64,000 nt of DNA from Gammaproteobacteria bacterium (GTDB taxonomy: Bacteria; Pseudomonadota; Gammaproteobacteria; Nevskiales; Nevskiaceae): contig JAHZLQ010000027.1 of assembly GCA_022599775.1 (NCBI GenBank), positions 1 through 64,000 on the forward strand, written 5' to 3'. A program made the position numbers and the translations under genes. Below are positions 1-8,748 of the stretch, one piece after another. Every line of letters begins with the position of its first letter. Position 1 is the stretch's first letter. The notes below the pieces were generated by a model. It saw only the letters and a list, made by a program, of their open reading frames with translations, was not told the origin of the DNA and did no database searches.

Positions 1-379
1 AGGACGCACCCGGCGATCCGCCGGGTGCGAAGCCCCCACCACCGCTCTCGATTTTTTGCAGACGACCATCGAGATCGGTGTACAGCTTTTGCTGCTGCTG
101 CTTCATGCGGTCAACCTGATACTGCAACTGCTCGACCTGGCCGCGCAGATCGCGCAGCTCGTCGGACACGTTGACGCCATTGCCGCTCTGGGCAAGACGC
201 GTCATTGCATCGACGCGCCGCGAGACGTCGGTCAGCTTGGTTTCAACCGATTGAAGCCGTCGCTCCTGGGGAGACAGGTTGTCGGGGCTGCCATTCATCG
301 GTCCGCCGAAATCCGCGCAGCCTGCCAGGGACAGCGCGGCGACCAGCACGGTCGGTGATAAGGATCGAATCAGCAGCAT
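1..379 (-). CDS. cpoB: Tol-Pal cell division coordinator CpoB/YbgF, N-terminal part (cut by window edge)
   Basis: The reading frame opens at an ATG at 379 and runs without a stop to position 1, so only about 126 N-terminal residues are present. It starts with a short basic segment, a hydrophobic stretch and a lipobox (SLAGC, Cys21). A Gln-, Leu- and Arg-rich region follows that should form the trimerising coiled coil of the CpoB/YbgF family, then a Gly/Ser-rich linker. The TPR domain expected next lies outside the window. In the family this periplasmic protein binds TolA and coordinates peptidoglycan synthesis with outer-membrane constriction. It begins 56 bp downstream of pal on the same strand, the usual last position of the tol-pal operon. 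The lipoprotein signal differs from the cleavable signal of E. coli CpoB. Confidence 0.85.
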   Translation of the reverse strand, partial: MLLIRSLSPTVLVAALSLAGCADFGGPMNGSPDNLSPQERRLQSVETKLTDVSRRVDAMTRLAQSGNGVNVSDELRDLRGQVEQLQYQVDRMKQQQQKLYTDLDGRLQKIESGGGGFAPGGSPGAS

Positions 380-435
380 GTTGACCTGTCTCCATCAGGA
401 AGAGCGCATCGACAGCGCTCGGCAACGTTCAGATA

Positions 436-954
436 TTACGGATAGACGATTTCGACGCGACGATTCTGAGTCCATGCAGATTCGTCATGTCCCAGCGCAA
501 CCGGACGCTCCTCGCCATAGCTGACGACGCTGACCTGCTGCGGCGACACGCCACGCAGCTCCAGCGCCTGCGCCACGGCAGAGGCACGACGCTCGCCAAG
601 GCCGACATTGTACTCGCGCGTGCCGCGCTCGTCGGTATGACCTTCAAGCCGGACGCGAGTGTTCGGATTGGCAGTCAGGTACTTGGCGTGATTGGCGATG
701 ATCGACTGTGCCTCGGACCCGATATCGGCACTGTCGAACTCGAAGTAGATGATCGTCTGGGAAATGTCGGGACCGTTCATCGAGCTGTCGACCGGGCGAC
801 CGATCGGGCTGTCATAACCCGAGTTTCCGGAGGTGCTCATTCCGGTGTCGGCGGGCGCGGTGGCGTCCGAAGACAGCTTCTTGCCGGAACTGGCGCAACC
901 GGTGAGCACGGCCCCAGACAGCAGCACGGACACAACCAGCAGTTTCGTATTCAT
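436..954 (-). CDS. pal: Peptidoglycan-associated lipoprotein Pal
   Basis: A 172-residue outer-membrane lipoprotein that anchors the outer membrane to peptidoglycan and partners TolB. The signal peptide ends in lipobox LTGC (Cys20). A Ser/Gly/Asp-rich linker leads to an OmpA-like domain from about residue 64 to the end, with the FEFDSADI start, the GHTDERGTREYN peptidoglycan-binding segment and a terminal RRVEIVYP. I start at the ATG at 954: it has AAGGAG about 10 bases upstream and opens directly into the signal peptide. The longer frame to 1020 only adds residues overlapping the end of tolB. It lies 44 bp after tolB, in operon with tolB and cpoB. Confidence 0.96.
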   Translation of the reverse strand: MNTKLLVVSVLLSGAVLTGCASSGKKLSSDATAPADTGMSTSGNSGYDSPIGRPVDSSMNGPDISQTIIYFEFDSADIGSEAQSIIANHAKYLTANPNTRVRLEGHTDERGTREYNVGLGERRASAVAQALELRGVSPQQVSVVSYGEERPVALGHDESAWTQNRRVEIVYP

Positions 955-998
955 GGGACACAACTCCTTGCAGGACACAAAAAACAAAGTGGCGCGTT

Positions 999-2291
999 TT
1001 ATGGTGTGAACGGAGACCATGCCGGTTCGCGCACATCACCGGCCTGCCTCAAACGCTGTCGGATACGCCCGTCAGCCGAAACCGTTGCCAGTTCCGCCCC
1101 CGAACGCCCCTGTGTTGCGTAGATGATGACCTGACCGTTCGGCGCAAAGCTCGGACTCTCGTCCAGCGGCCCATTGCTGAGCACGCGCATGTCACGGGTC
1201 GCCAGATCCAGCAAGGCGATGCGGTAACCACCACTGTTATTGACCAAGGCGAGACTCTTGCCATCCGGCGAGAATTTCGCGTCCAGATTCTGCTTGCCAT
1301 CGAAGGTCAGGCGCACCGGCGTACCGCCGGTCGCCGGCACCTTGTAGATCTGTGCGGAGCCGCCGCGGTCGGACGTGAACACCAGGGTGCTTCCGTCCGG
1401 GGACCAGTCGGGCTCGGTGTCGATGCCCCAGTGGTCGGTGATCTGGGTCTTCTGCCCCGTCGCAAGATCGACGACGTAGATGTCCGGGTTGCGTTCGTAC
1501 GACAGCGCAACGGCCAGCTTGCGTCCATCGGGTGACCAGGCCGGCGCGCCGTTGATGCCCTTTTCGGAGAGAACCTTTTTGGCGTTGCCGCTGAGACGGT
1601 CCTGCACATAGATGCCGGAACGACCGTTTTCGAATGACACGTAGGCCAGCTGCTTCTTGTCCGGCGACCAGGCCGGCGACATGATCGTGTCGCGCGAGGT
1701 CAGCACCGGCTGCGGGTTGTAGCCGTCGGCATCCGCCACCAGCAGCTGATAGGTGCGGTTCTTGCCCGATCCGGCAGCCGTGATGTAGGCCACCTGCGTA
1801 TTGAAATAGCCGCGGAATCCGGTGAGCTGCTCGTAGATCTTGTCGGCAATCGTATGCGCGGTGTAGCGCAGCGCGCGCGGATCGCGCACCGGCGCCATCT
1901 GCTCGTTGAGCGTGGTCTTGGCACCAAACACGTCCAGCAGCGCGAAACGCGCACCGTAGCCGCCGAGCGCGTTCGTCACCGTACCGACCACGAGCTGCTC
2001 GGTGCCCAGGCTGCGCCAGTTGCGGAAGTCCACCAGCGCCGGATCATTGGGTCGCTCCAGCATGTCGCGCCGCGCCAGCGGTTCGAACAGGCCGGTGCGC
2101 GACAGGTCCGATTCGATGATCTGCGCCACATCCACCGGCACGTCCGGTCCGGACTGGAACGGCACCACGGCAATCGGAGTGGCGCGGATGTCACCACCGC
2201 TGATCGTGAATTCAAGCTGTGCCCAGGCCTGCGGAATGAAACTCAGAGCAAGCAGGAGGACGGCGATTCGTTGTGCGTTTCGAATTTTCAT
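999..2291 (-). CDS. tolB: Tol-Pal system beta-propeller protein TolB
   Basis: A 430-residue periplasmic protein. A cleavable signal peptide (about residues 1-24, ending AWA) precedes an N-terminal alpha/beta domain (about 25-165) and a six-bladed propeller of WD40-like PD40 repeats from about 190 to the end. Repeats with SPDGKKLA- or SPDGSTLV-type cores are visible through the second half. TolB binds Pal through the propeller and TolA through its N-terminus. Its ATG overlaps the tolA stop in a TAATG arrangement, so translation is probably coupled. Length and order match the family. The antisense frames over the gene are shadows. Confidence 0.97.
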   Translation of the reverse strand: MKIRNAQRIAVLLLALSFIPQAWAQLEFTISGGDIRATPIAVVPFQSGPDVPVDVAQIIESDLSRTGLFEPLARRDMLERPNDPALVDFRNWRSLGTEQLVVGTVTNALGGYGARFALLDVFGAKTTLNEQMAPVRDPRALRYTAHTIADKIYEQLTGFRGYFNTQVAYITAAGSGKNRTYQLLVADADGYNPQPVLTSRDTIMSPAWSPDKKQLAYVSFENGRSGIYVQDRLSGNAKKVLSEKGINGAPAWSPDGRKLAVALSYERNPDIYVVDLATGQKTQITDHWGIDTEPDWSPDGSTLVFTSDRGGSAQIYKVPATGGTPVRLTFDGKQNLDAKFSPDGKSLALVNNSGGYRIALLDLATRDMRVLSNGPLDESPSFAPNGQVIIYATQGRSGAELATVSADGRIRQRLRQAGDVREPAWSPFTP

Positions 2292-3316
2292 TACGGCTCG
2301 AAGGTCGTGATCAACTCTCGTTCAAAGGCGCTGGGCTCACTCGGAAGTGGCAGCGGGCTCGATTTAAGATAGGCGTTTACGACCGACTGATCGATCAGAG
2401 CACTGCCGCAACTTTCCAGGACTCTCGCGCTGGTGACGGTCCCGTCTGGTAACAGATTGACCTGAACCCTGCATGAGAAATCCTGCCCGCCGGTGGCGGA
2501 GCGCTGCCAGTTGGGCCGCACCTTGGCGATGATTCTTGCGGCCCAGTCTCTCTGCGCGGAGGTGCGCGCACGGTCGGCTTCCTCGGCCAGCATCTGCTGG
2601 CGGAAGCGTTCCTCCTCAGCCTTGCGACGCGCCTCCTCGGCCGCCTTGCGGCGAGCTTCGGCTTCAGCCTTGCGCCTGGCTTCTTCTTCCGCCTTGCGCT
2701 TGGCTTCGGCTTCGGCCTGACGTTTGGCTTCGGCTTCGGCCTCCGCCTTACGCTTGGCCTCTTCTTCCGCCTTGCGTTTGGCTTCGGCTTCAGCCTGACG
2801 CTGCGCTTCGGCTTCCGCCTTGCGCTTGGCCTCTTCCTCGGCCTTGCGCTGCGCTTCGGCCTCAGCCTGGCGCTTCGCCTCGGCCGCTGCTTCGGCCTTG
2901 CGCTGAGCTTCAGCCTCGGCCTTGCGCTGCTGCTCGGCGCGCTGCTTGGCTTCTTCCTGCGCGCGCGCCTTGTCGCGGGCCTCATCCTGCTTGCGGCGCT
3001 CGGCCTCCGCACGTTCGCGTGCTTCGTCGGCGGCCTGCTGGCGACGTTGCTGTTCGGCAATCGCCTTGCGTGCCTGTTCCGCCTCGGCACGTTTCTGAAT
3101 CTCAGGATCCGGCTTTTCGGGTCGCGGTTCGGGTTCGACCTCCGGCTCTTCAAGCTGCGTCGGCTGCGGCGCTCCGGTGCGGTCGTCAATCAGAACGGCT
3201 TCGATCACGGGCGGAGCCTCGACCTTCTTCGACATGAACGGCAGGCCGAAAAACATCAGCAGCAACAGCGCAACATGCAATGCGCCGGCGATCAGCAAGT
3301 GTCGCGTGGAGATCAT
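2291..3316 (-). CDS. tolA: Tol-Pal system inner-membrane linker TolA
   Basis: A 341-residue protein. A single N-terminal membrane segment (about 8-28, HLLIAGALHVALLLLMFFG) anchors it to TolQR. A roughly 190-residue domain II of near-perfect Ala/Glu/Lys/Arg repeats (AEAQRKAEEEAKRK type) should be a long helix spanning the periplasm. A C-terminal domain III from about residue 250 contains the paired cysteines (SCRV and ESCG) typical of TolA/TonB-like domains. I start at the ATG at 3316 because the longer frame to 3430 runs into tolR and adds a non-family sequence. The repetitive DNA at about 2620-3060 is coding low complexity, not an independent repeat array. Confidence 0.95.
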   Translation of the reverse strand: MISTRHLLIAGALHVALLLLMFFGLPFMSKKVEAPPVIEAVLIDDRTGAPQPTQLEEPEVEPEPRPEKPDPEIQKRAEAEQARKAIAEQQRRQQAADEARERAEAERRKQDEARDKARAQEEAKQRAEQQRKAEAEAQRKAEAAAEAKRQAEAEAQRKAEEEAKRKAEAEAQRQAEAEAKRKAEEEAKRKAEAEAEAKRQAEAEAKRKAEEEARRKAEAEARRKAAEEARRKAEEERFRQQMLAEEADRARTSAQRDWAARIIAKVRPNWQRSATGGQDFSCRVQVNLLPDGTVTSARVLESCGSALIDQSVVNAYLKSSPLPLPSEPSAFERELITTFEP

Positions 3317-3338
3317 GACGAAAGCGTGATGGCCGGGC

Positions 3339-3785
3339 TCAGTTGCGCGGCTTCGGATCGGGCGCGTCGGTGACGAATCCGATCTTTGACGCACCCGCGG
3401 CCTGCAGCAGACCCATGCCGCGCGCCACACTCTCGTAGTCCGCTCGCGCGTCGGCGCGCACCAGGATCATGGTTTCGGGCTTGTTGCGAAGCACCGCGCC
3501 TACGCGATTCATCACCTCGTCCTCGGCCAGCGCATTTTCCCGGCCTTCACCGACGTCCAGAAAGAATTCGCCCTTGCCATTGACGTACAGACTCACCGGC
3601 TCGTCGTTCTGCTGGATCGATTCGGCCGTGACCTTGGGCAGCTCCACTTCGATCCCCGGCGTGAGCAAGGGCGCGGTGACCATGAAAATGATCAGCAGCA
3701 CCAGCATGACGTCGATATAGGGGACGACATTGATCTCATGCGACAGCTTGCGCTTGCGCAACAAGCTCGGGACAGCGGCGCTCAT
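3339..3785 (-). CDS. tolR: Tol-Pal proton channel subunit TolR
   Basis: A 148-residue ExbD/TolR-family inner-membrane protein. After a short basic cytoplasmic segment there is one membrane helix with the essential acidic residue in the YIDVMLVLLIIFMV motif (Asp25). A periplasmic domain of about 100 residues follows. In the family TolR forms, with TolQ, the proton-driven stator that energises TolA. The ATG overlaps the tolQ stop by four bases (ATGA), and tolA starts 22 bp downstream, so the three subunits are tightly co-translated. Confidence 0.97.
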   Translation of the reverse strand: MSAAVPSLLRKRKLSHEINVVPYIDVMLVLLIIFMVTAPLLTPGIEVELPKVTAESIQQNDEPVSLYVNGKGEFFLDVGEGRENALAEDEVMNRVGAVLRNKPETMILVRADARADYESVARGMGLLQAAGASKIGFVTDAPDPKPRN

Positions 3786-4468
3786 TTCGCCGAGCCCCCG
3801 CCGCGCAGACCGCGCTCGAGGATACCGGTGAGTTCCTCGGCAAAAGTGGCGAAGCGCAATGTAATGCGCTCAACCTGGGTGCTGAAGGCGTTGTAGGCGA
3901 CCACGGCCGGAATCGCCGCGAACAGGCCGGCGGCGGTGGCGATCAGCGCTTCGGCAATACCCGGCGCGACCATGGCGATCGACGCCTGCTTGACGTTACC
4001 GATGGCGATGAATGCACTCATGATGCCCCAGACGGTGCCGAACAGACCGACGTAGGGGCTGACCGAGCCGATCGTGGCGAGCATTGGCAGACCGGATTCG
4101 AGCCGCTCGATTTCGCGGATCTGAGCCACCCGCAGCGAACGCTCGATCGAACTGACCGCGTCGGACGGGTCCACGTCGGGATTCTGGCGCTGGCGCAGGA
4201 ATTCCTCGTAGCCCGCCTGAAACACCGCGGACATTCCACTTTCCGCCTTGTCGCGCCGCACCGCCTCGTGCAGGTCGTTGAGATTGCCGCCGGACCAGAA
4301 GCGTTCTTCGAAACGATCGGCGTTCTTGCGCGTGCGGCTCAGCAGGGACCGCTTGCCGATGATCATCGCCCACGACAGCACCGACGCGATCAGCAGGATC
4401 AGCAACACAAACTTAGCCAGGACCGTGGCCTGCCCAATGAGATAGGGAATGGACAGCTGCGCGTTCAA
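3782..4468 (-). CDS. tolQ: Tol-Pal proton channel subunit TolQ
   Basis: A 228-residue MotA/TolQ/ExbB-family protein with three predicted membrane segments (about residues 15-37, 135-157 and 170-192) and the family segment MLATIGSVSPYVGLFGTVWG. With TolR it forms the proton channel driving the Tol-Pal system. The start is a TTG at 4468 overlapping the ybgC stop (TTGA), with a good AAGGAG ribosome-binding site about 8 bases upstream. No ATG fits the family N-terminus, so the rare start codon looks genuine and may hold TolQ levels in step with YbgC translation. Confidence 0.96.
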   Translation of the reverse strand: MNAQLSIPYLIGQATVLAKFVLLILLIASVLSWAMIIGKRSLLSRTRKNADRFEERFWSGGNLNDLHEAVRRDKAESGMSAVFQAGYEEFLRQRQNPDVDPSDAVSSIERSLRVAQIREIERLESGLPMLATIGSVSPYVGLFGTVWGIMSAFIAIGNVKQASIAMVAPGIAEALIATAAGLFAAIPAVVAYNAFSTQVERITLRFATFAEELTGILERGLRGGGSAK

Positions 4469-4875
4469 GACTTCTCTCCTTGTAACAACTCAGGCGGTAT
4501 CGCCCGTGGCCGGAACGTGTGGGTGTCGACGCACGCGATCTTGACGACCGCATCGCAGAGAACCTGCGCCTCGCCCGCACGCTGGATTCTCTGATTGAAA
4601 GCTAACGTCACGCGCCCCATTTCGCCGATCTCGGTATGGATGTCGAGTTCGTCGTCGAGGCGTGCGGGCTTCTGGAAGCGCAATTCCATCCGCGCCACCG
4701 TAAATGCAAAGCCCGCTTTCTCAAGTAGATACTGCTGTGAAAAGCCGAGAGCACGCAACCATTCGGTGCGCCCGCGCTCGAACCAGCGAAGATAGTTCGC
4801 GTGATAGACCACACCGCTCAGATCGGTATCTTCGTAATACACGCGGACACGCCAGGTTGACGGAATCACGTCCAC
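4465..4875 (-). CDS. ybgC: Tol-Pal-associated acyl-CoA thioesterase YbgC
   Basis: A 136-residue single hotdog-fold thioesterase. The YYEDTDLSGVVYHANYLRWF segment holds the family active-site Asp and the conserved HANY stretch. Family members hydrolyse short-chain acyl-CoA or interact with acyl carrier protein at the membrane. It is the conventional first gene of the tol-pal operon and overlaps tolQ. The start is uncertain: GTG at 4875 leaves almost no spacing to the GGGGAA ribosome-binding site, whereas GTG at 4869 has better spacing and would shorten the protein by two residues. Confidence 0.93.
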   Translation of the reverse strand: MDVIPSTWRVRVYYEDTDLSGVVYHANYLRWFERGRTEWLRALGFSQQYLLEKAGFAFTVARMELRFQKPARLDDELDIHTEIGEMGRVTLAFNQRIQRAGEAQVLCDAVVKIACVDTHTFRPRAIPPELLQGEKS

Positions 4876-4946
4876 TTCCCCTTTTTTTGTTCGTGTGAGC
4901 GTGGTGAAGCAAAGGCTGTTCCGTCACGGACCGGCAATGGCCGCGG

Positions 4947-4952
4947 AGTATA
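4947..4952 (-). promoter_or_regulatory. Possible -10 element for ybgC-tol-pal
   Basis: The 140-bp gap between ruvB and ybgC contains TATACT on the minus strand, about 70 bases upstream of ybgC. No convincing -35 hexamer is visible at the right distance, so this is only a candidate. A promoter is expected here because the gap is by far the largest between yebC and cpoB. Confidence 0.3.
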
Positions 4953-5015
4953 GATTCGCTCTCTGACTGAATGCTGAATGCGGGCGCGGAACGACCACGT
5001 CTTTCAAGACCGGGC

Positions 5016-6050
5016 TCAAACATCCGGCGGAAACAGTTCCGACGGTACTGGCGTCTTCGGCTGGAGCCCGAAATGCGTGTAGGCGATGGCGCCGGCGATG
5101 CGCCCGCGCGGCGTACGCATCAGATACCCCTGCTGGATCAGGAACGGCTCGATGACGTCCTCGATCGTATCCCGCGATTCGCCGATCGCCGCCGCCAGGG
5201 AGTCGACGCCGGCCGGACCACCTTCGAAGCGCTCGATCAAGGTGGTCAACAGCTTGCGGTCCATGACGTCGAAGCCGTGGGAGTCCACATCAAGCATGTC
5301 CATCGCGTCACGCGCTACCGTTGCCGTGATGTGGCCATCGGCCCGCACCTGGGCGAAGTCCCGAACGCGCCGCAGCAGGCGATTGGCGATCCGCGGGGTG
5401 CCGCGCGCACGGCGCGCGATCTCCAAAGCACCGGCGGCATCGATCGGCACGTCCAGAATGCCGCCGGATCGGCTGACGATCGAGGCGAGGTCTTCGACCG
5501 AATAGAACTGCAGGCGCTGGACGATGCCGAAGCGATCACGCAGTGGGCTGGTCAGGCTGCCGGCACGCGTGGTGGCCCCGACCAAGGTGAAGGACGGCAG
5601 ATCGAGCCGGATCGAACGCGCCGCCGGTCCCTCGCCGATCATGATGTCGAGCTGGCAATCCTCCATCGCCGGATACAGTACTTCCTCGACGACCGGGCTC
5701 AGGCGATGAATTTCGTCGACGAACAGCACGTCCCGCGGCTCGAGATTGGTCAGCAGGGCCGCAAGATCACCGGGGCGCTCCAGCACCGGGCCGGAGGTCT
5801 GCCGCAGGTTCACGCCGAGCTCCTCGGCAAGAATGTGCGCGAGCGTGGTCTTGCCGAGTCCCGGCGGTCCGTAGATCAAGACGTGATCCAGCGCCTCGTT
5901 GCGGCCGCGGGCGGCCTCCACGAATATCTGCATCTGTTCGCGAACCACGGGCTGTCCGACATAGTCCGAAAGCCGTTTGGGCCGGATCTGGTGCTCGATG
6001 CTCGCCTCGTCACCGGCGGCGGTCGGCGAAATGAAGCGATCCTCGTTCAT
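5016..6050 (-). CDS. ruvB: Holliday junction branch migration helicase RuvB
   Basis: A 344-residue AAA+ ATPase motor that drives branch migration of Holliday junctions with RuvA. Walker A is GPPGLGKT (residues 61-68) and Walker B is VDEIH (111-115). Sensor motif GATTRAG and a C-terminal winged-helix domain, including the PRGR segment near the end, are visible. Length and N-terminus match the family. The ATG overlaps the ruvA stop (ATGA), continuing the ruvC-ruvA-ruvB chain. Confidence 0.98.
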   Translation of the reverse strand: MNEDRFISPTAAGDEASIEHQIRPKRLSDYVGQPVVREQMQIFVEAARGRNEALDHVLIYGPPGLGKTTLAHILAEELGVNLRQTSGPVLERPGDLAALLTNLEPRDVLFVDEIHRLSPVVEEVLYPAMEDCQLDIMIGEGPAARSIRLDLPSFTLVGATTRAGSLTSPLRDRFGIVQRLQFYSVEDLASIVSRSGGILDVPIDAAGALEIARRARGTPRIANRLLRRVRDFAQVRADGHITATVARDAMDMLDVDSHGFDVMDRKLLTTLIERFEGGPAGVDSLAAAIGESRDTIEDVIEPFLIQQGYLMRTPRGRIAGAIAYTHFGLQPKTPVPSELFPPDV

Positions 6051-6634
6051 CGGACCGCGCGCTTGAGCGCTTCGCGAATGATCTGTTCAGCCGTCATGTC
6101 GTCCTTGTACACCGAATCGGTGAGCTTCTGCGCTTCCGGAGCGCGGTAACCCAAGGCCAACAACGCACCGCGAGCCTCCTGCAGCGGCGATGCGTAGGCG
6201 CCGGCGGCCGCGGAATCGGCGGCGGTGCCGGCCGTGGCGTCACGATCGCGCATTTCCACCAGCAGGCGCTCGCCGGTCTTCTTGCCGATTCCCGGCACCT
6301 TCACGAGTTTGGCCGCATCCCCGGCGTGCACGCAGTTCCAGAATTCGTCGACGCTGATGCCGGACAGGATCGCCAGACCAATCTTCGGGCCGACCCCGGA
6401 AATTCGGATGAGCTGACGGAACAAACTCTTCTCGTTCTCGCTGCCAAATCCGTACAGCAACTGCGCGTCTTCGCGCACCACGAAATGCGTGTGCAGGCTG
6501 ACACGTTCGCCGACCGGCGGCAATTTGAAGAACGTGGACATCGGCGCTTCCAGCTCGTAGCCGATGCCGCCTACATCGATCAGCAATGACGGCGGCTGCT
6601 TGGCGGCCAGTACGCCGGTAATTCGCCCGATCAT
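6047..6634 (-). CDS. ruvA: Holliday junction DNA-binding protein RuvA
   Basis: A 195-residue protein beginning MIGRITGVL, the family N-terminus. It has an OB-fold domain (about 1-62), two helix-hairpin-helix motifs ([16 protein letters not shown] and [16 protein letters not shown]) and a C-terminal domain III that contacts RuvB. RuvA tetramers bind the four-way junction and load RuvB. I chose the ATG at 6634: GGAGG lies about 7 bases upstream and it overlaps the ruvC stop by four bases. The longer open frame to 6706 is antisense-like extension inside ruvC. Confidence 0.97.
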   Translation of the reverse strand: MIGRITGVLAAKQPPSLLIDVGGIGYELEAPMSTFFKLPPVGERVSLHTHFVVREDAQLLYGFGSENEKSLFRQLIRISGVGPKIGLAILSGISVDEFWNCVHAGDAAKLVKVPGIGKKTGERLLVEMRDRDATAGTAADSAAAGAYASPLQEARGALLALGYRAPEAQKLTDSVYKDDMTAEQIIREALKRAVR

Positions 6635-7149
6635 CGACGCCTCCATCGCAAGGCCGGCGAATCCACCGGCATGTGTTTCTGTGTGGCACTGACGTGGGCA
6701 TGACACAGAGCCACCGCAAGCGCGTCCGACGCATCCTCCGACGGCGACTCGTCGAGGTTCAGCAACACACGAACCATATGCTGAATCTGAACCTTCTCCG
6801 CGCGACCACGGCCCACGATCGCACGCTTGATCTCGGCCGGCGCGTACTCGGACACTTCCAGCCCCTGCATGCCGATCGCGCAGACCGCGGCGCCGCGCGC
6901 CTGTCCCAGCGTCAGCGCGGACTGCACGTTGCGGTTGACGAAGACCTGCTCGACGGCGGCCTGATCCGGTTGGTGTTCGAGCAGCAATGCGGAGAGTTCA
7001 CGAAAGATCAGCGTCAGACGTCCTGGCAGCGGGCCATCGCCGCAGCGAATCACCCCATGCGCCAAATGCCGTGTCCGCGGACCGTCAGTCTGGATCAGAC
7101 CGTAGCCGGTCAGGCGCGATCCGGGATCGATTCCGAGTATGCGCGCCAT
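6631..7149 (-). CDS. ruvC: Holliday junction endonuclease RuvC
   Basis: A 172-residue RNase H-fold resolvase that cleaves Holliday junctions symmetrically with RuvAB. The four catalytic acids are present at family spacing: Asp8 (ILGIDPGS), Glu67 (AVEQVF), Asp139 and Asp142 (SEDASDALA). The tail after residue 158 is not conserved. It starts 12 bp after yebC and overlaps ruvA, the conserved yebC-ruvCAB order. Confidence 0.97.
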   Translation of the reverse strand: MARILGIDPGSRLTGYGLIQTDGPRTRHLAHGVIRCGDGPLPGRLTLIFRELSALLLEHQPDQAAVEQVFVNRNVQSALTLGQARGAAVCAIGMQGLEVSEYAPAEIKRAIVGRGRAEKVQIQHMVRVLLNLDESPSEDASDALAVALCHAHVSATQKHMPVDSPALRWRRR

Positions 7150-7161
7150 CGCCCGTGGGGC

Positions 7162-7914
7162 TCAGGCCGCGTCGAGCAAGCTGTCCGGCAGCTCCGCGTT
7201 GCTGTAGACCTCCTGCACGTCGTCGAGCTCTTCGAGGCGGTCGAGCAGCTTGATCAGGGTTTCGGCATTCTCGCCTTCACCGACTTCGATCATCGTGGCG
7301 GGTCGCATCGTCACGTCGGCCTGCTGAGGCTCCAATCCGGCCGCCTGCAGCGCGCTCTTGACGGCTTCGAACTGCTCGGGCGGGCTCAGCACCTCGGTCC
7401 AGCCACCTTCGCTGAGCACGTCCTCGGCACCGGCTTCGATGGCCAGCTCCAGAATCTGCTCCTCGACCTCGGGCCGCGCCGCGGTCTCGAAACCGATCAC
7501 CCCGAGCTTGCTGAATAGGTAGGCCACGGAGCCGTCCGATCCCAGATTCCCGCCGAACTTGTTGAAGGCGTGGCGGACTTCGGCCACGGTGCGGGTCCGG
7601 TTGTCGGTCATGCAGTCGATCATGATGGCGACACCGCCCGGACCGTAGCCCTCGTAGCGAATTTCCTCGAGCTGGTCGGCGCCCGCTTCGCCACTGCCAC
7701 GCTTGATGGCGCGTTCGATGGTGTCCTTGGTCATGTTGGCGGCCAGCGCCTTGTCCAGTGCCAGACGCAGGCGTGGATTGGTGCCCGCATCGCCACCGCC
7801 GGCACGCGCGGCGACCGTGATTTCACGAATCAACTTGGTAAAAATCTTACCGCGCTTCTTGTCCTGGGCGTTCTTGCGGTGCTGAATGTTCGCCCATTTG
7901 CTGTGGCCGGCCAT
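7162..7914 (-). CDS. yebC: YebC/PmpR-family protein
   Basis: A 250-residue protein starting [14 protein letters not shown], the signature N-terminus of the family. The three-domain architecture and the acidic segment [12 protein letters not shown] are clear. Family members have been described as DNA-binding transcription regulators and, more recently, as translation factors acting on stalled proline-rich stretches, so the exact role here is open. The longer frame to 8100 is not supported because it would run through the terminator region. yebC is the first gene of the ruv cluster. Confidence 0.95.
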   Translation of the reverse strand: MAGHSKWANIQHRKNAQDKKRGKIFTKLIREITVAARAGGGDAGTNPRLRLALDKALAANMTKDTIERAIKRGSGEAGADQLEEIRYEGYGPGGVAIMIDCMTDNRTRTVAEVRHAFNKFGGNLGSDGSVAYLFSKLGVIGFETAARPEVEEQILELAIEAGAEDVLSEGGWTEVLSPPEQFEAVKSALQAAGLEPQQADVTMRPATMIEVGEGENAETLIKLLDRLEELDDVQEVYSNAELPDSLLDAA

Positions 7915-8063
7915 GCGATCTACGAATCCGATTGAGTACGTAATTGAGAAGGTTCGGGGCCCGTCTAGAACCGCCCGATTGTCGGCGCATTCTAACAAGG
8001 AAGCGGCCCGCCGACGTGGTGGACGCTGCGCCTCCGGGACGGATCGGCGACGCCCGAAAACGA

Positions 8064-8097
8064 GACGGGCGGGTGCGCAAGCACGCACCCGCCCGTC
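8064..8097 (-). terminator. Rho-independent terminator after lpdA-yfaZ
   Basis: A perfect 14-bp stem (8064-8077 with 8084-8097, six-base loop) is followed on the minus strand by TCGTTTT. It sits 31 bp beyond the stop of the YfaZ-like gene and ends the galU/sucAB/lpdA/yfaZ transcription direction before yebC. Confidence 0.8.
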
Positions 8098-8127
8098 CAT
8101 TCCGAGGACCGCGTCGGAGCCGGCGCC

Positions 8128-8748
8128 TTAAAACTCCAGGCGCAAACCAGCGATGATGCTGTCGTCCACCTTGTCTTCCCCGGCGTCGTCCAGCTCGAAG
8201 CGAATCTCGCGATAGCCGACGAACAGCGCGGCGTCGCGAATCACCTCATAGTCGAGCATCACACCGAATTCGGTGTTCTGGTCGAAGTCGCCAAAGCTGA
8301 TGATCTTTGGGGCATACCAACCATAGGCGGTGATGCCGAGGCGGTTGAAGTTCGGCACACGAATCTCGACCTTGCCGCCGAGATCGATCGCACCGCCCGA
8401 ACCGCCGTCGAAATCGGCGGCGACCGCGCGCACCCCGAGGCCGGCGTTGACATCCGCGTCCCGGGCACCGGCGTCGCCGGTCACGAGCAGGCCGGCATGC
8501 GCCTGCTTGAGTCCGACATCACGATCGTCGCTGTAGAGAAAGCCGAGGTCATAGGCGGCGTTGGCACGCCCACTACGCAGCGGACCGCCGAGGGCTGCGC
8601 TGGCGCTGTCGCTGCCCAAGGAGAGGTCCAGCGTTTCGGCGGCGGCCAAGCCGGGCGCGAGCATCATCAGCGCCGCGCTCAGGGCGCACGCGGCCCACCG
8701 AGCCTGGGTGGAGACTGTCGCAGTCGAAGCTTTTGGGAACATAGGCAT
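8128..8748 (-). CDS. YfaZ-family outer-membrane protein
   Basis: A 206-residue exported protein. The signal peptide ends around AAAE (about residue 38). Mature sequence is rich in alternating beta strands, and the chain ends in an aromatic (LRLEF), as expected for a small outer-membrane beta-barrel. The pattern (SGRANAAYDLGFLYSD, a glycine-rich middle, LFVGYREIRFEL) resembles the YfaZ family, whose function is not established. The ATG at 8748 overlaps the lpdA stop as TGATG. A GTG one codon upstream is an alternative. Coupling to the 2-oxoglutarate dehydrogenase E3 gene is unexpected functionally. Confidence 0.75.
   Translation of the reverse strand: MPMFPKASTATVSTQARWAACALSAALMMLAPGLAAAETLDLSLGSDSASAALGGPLRSGRANAAYDLGFLYSDDRDVGLKQAHAGLLVTGDAGARDADVNAGLGVRAVAADFDGGSGGAIDLGGKVEIRVPNFNRLGITAYGWYAPKIISFGDFDQNTEFGVMLDYEVIRDAALFVGYREIRFELDDAGEDKVDDSIIAGLRLEF

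Noticed and set aside
2620..3060. Tandem-repeat or CRISPR-like array
   Set aside because: The repetition is codon-level, from the Ala/Glu/Lys helix of TolA. There are no spacers of uniform length.
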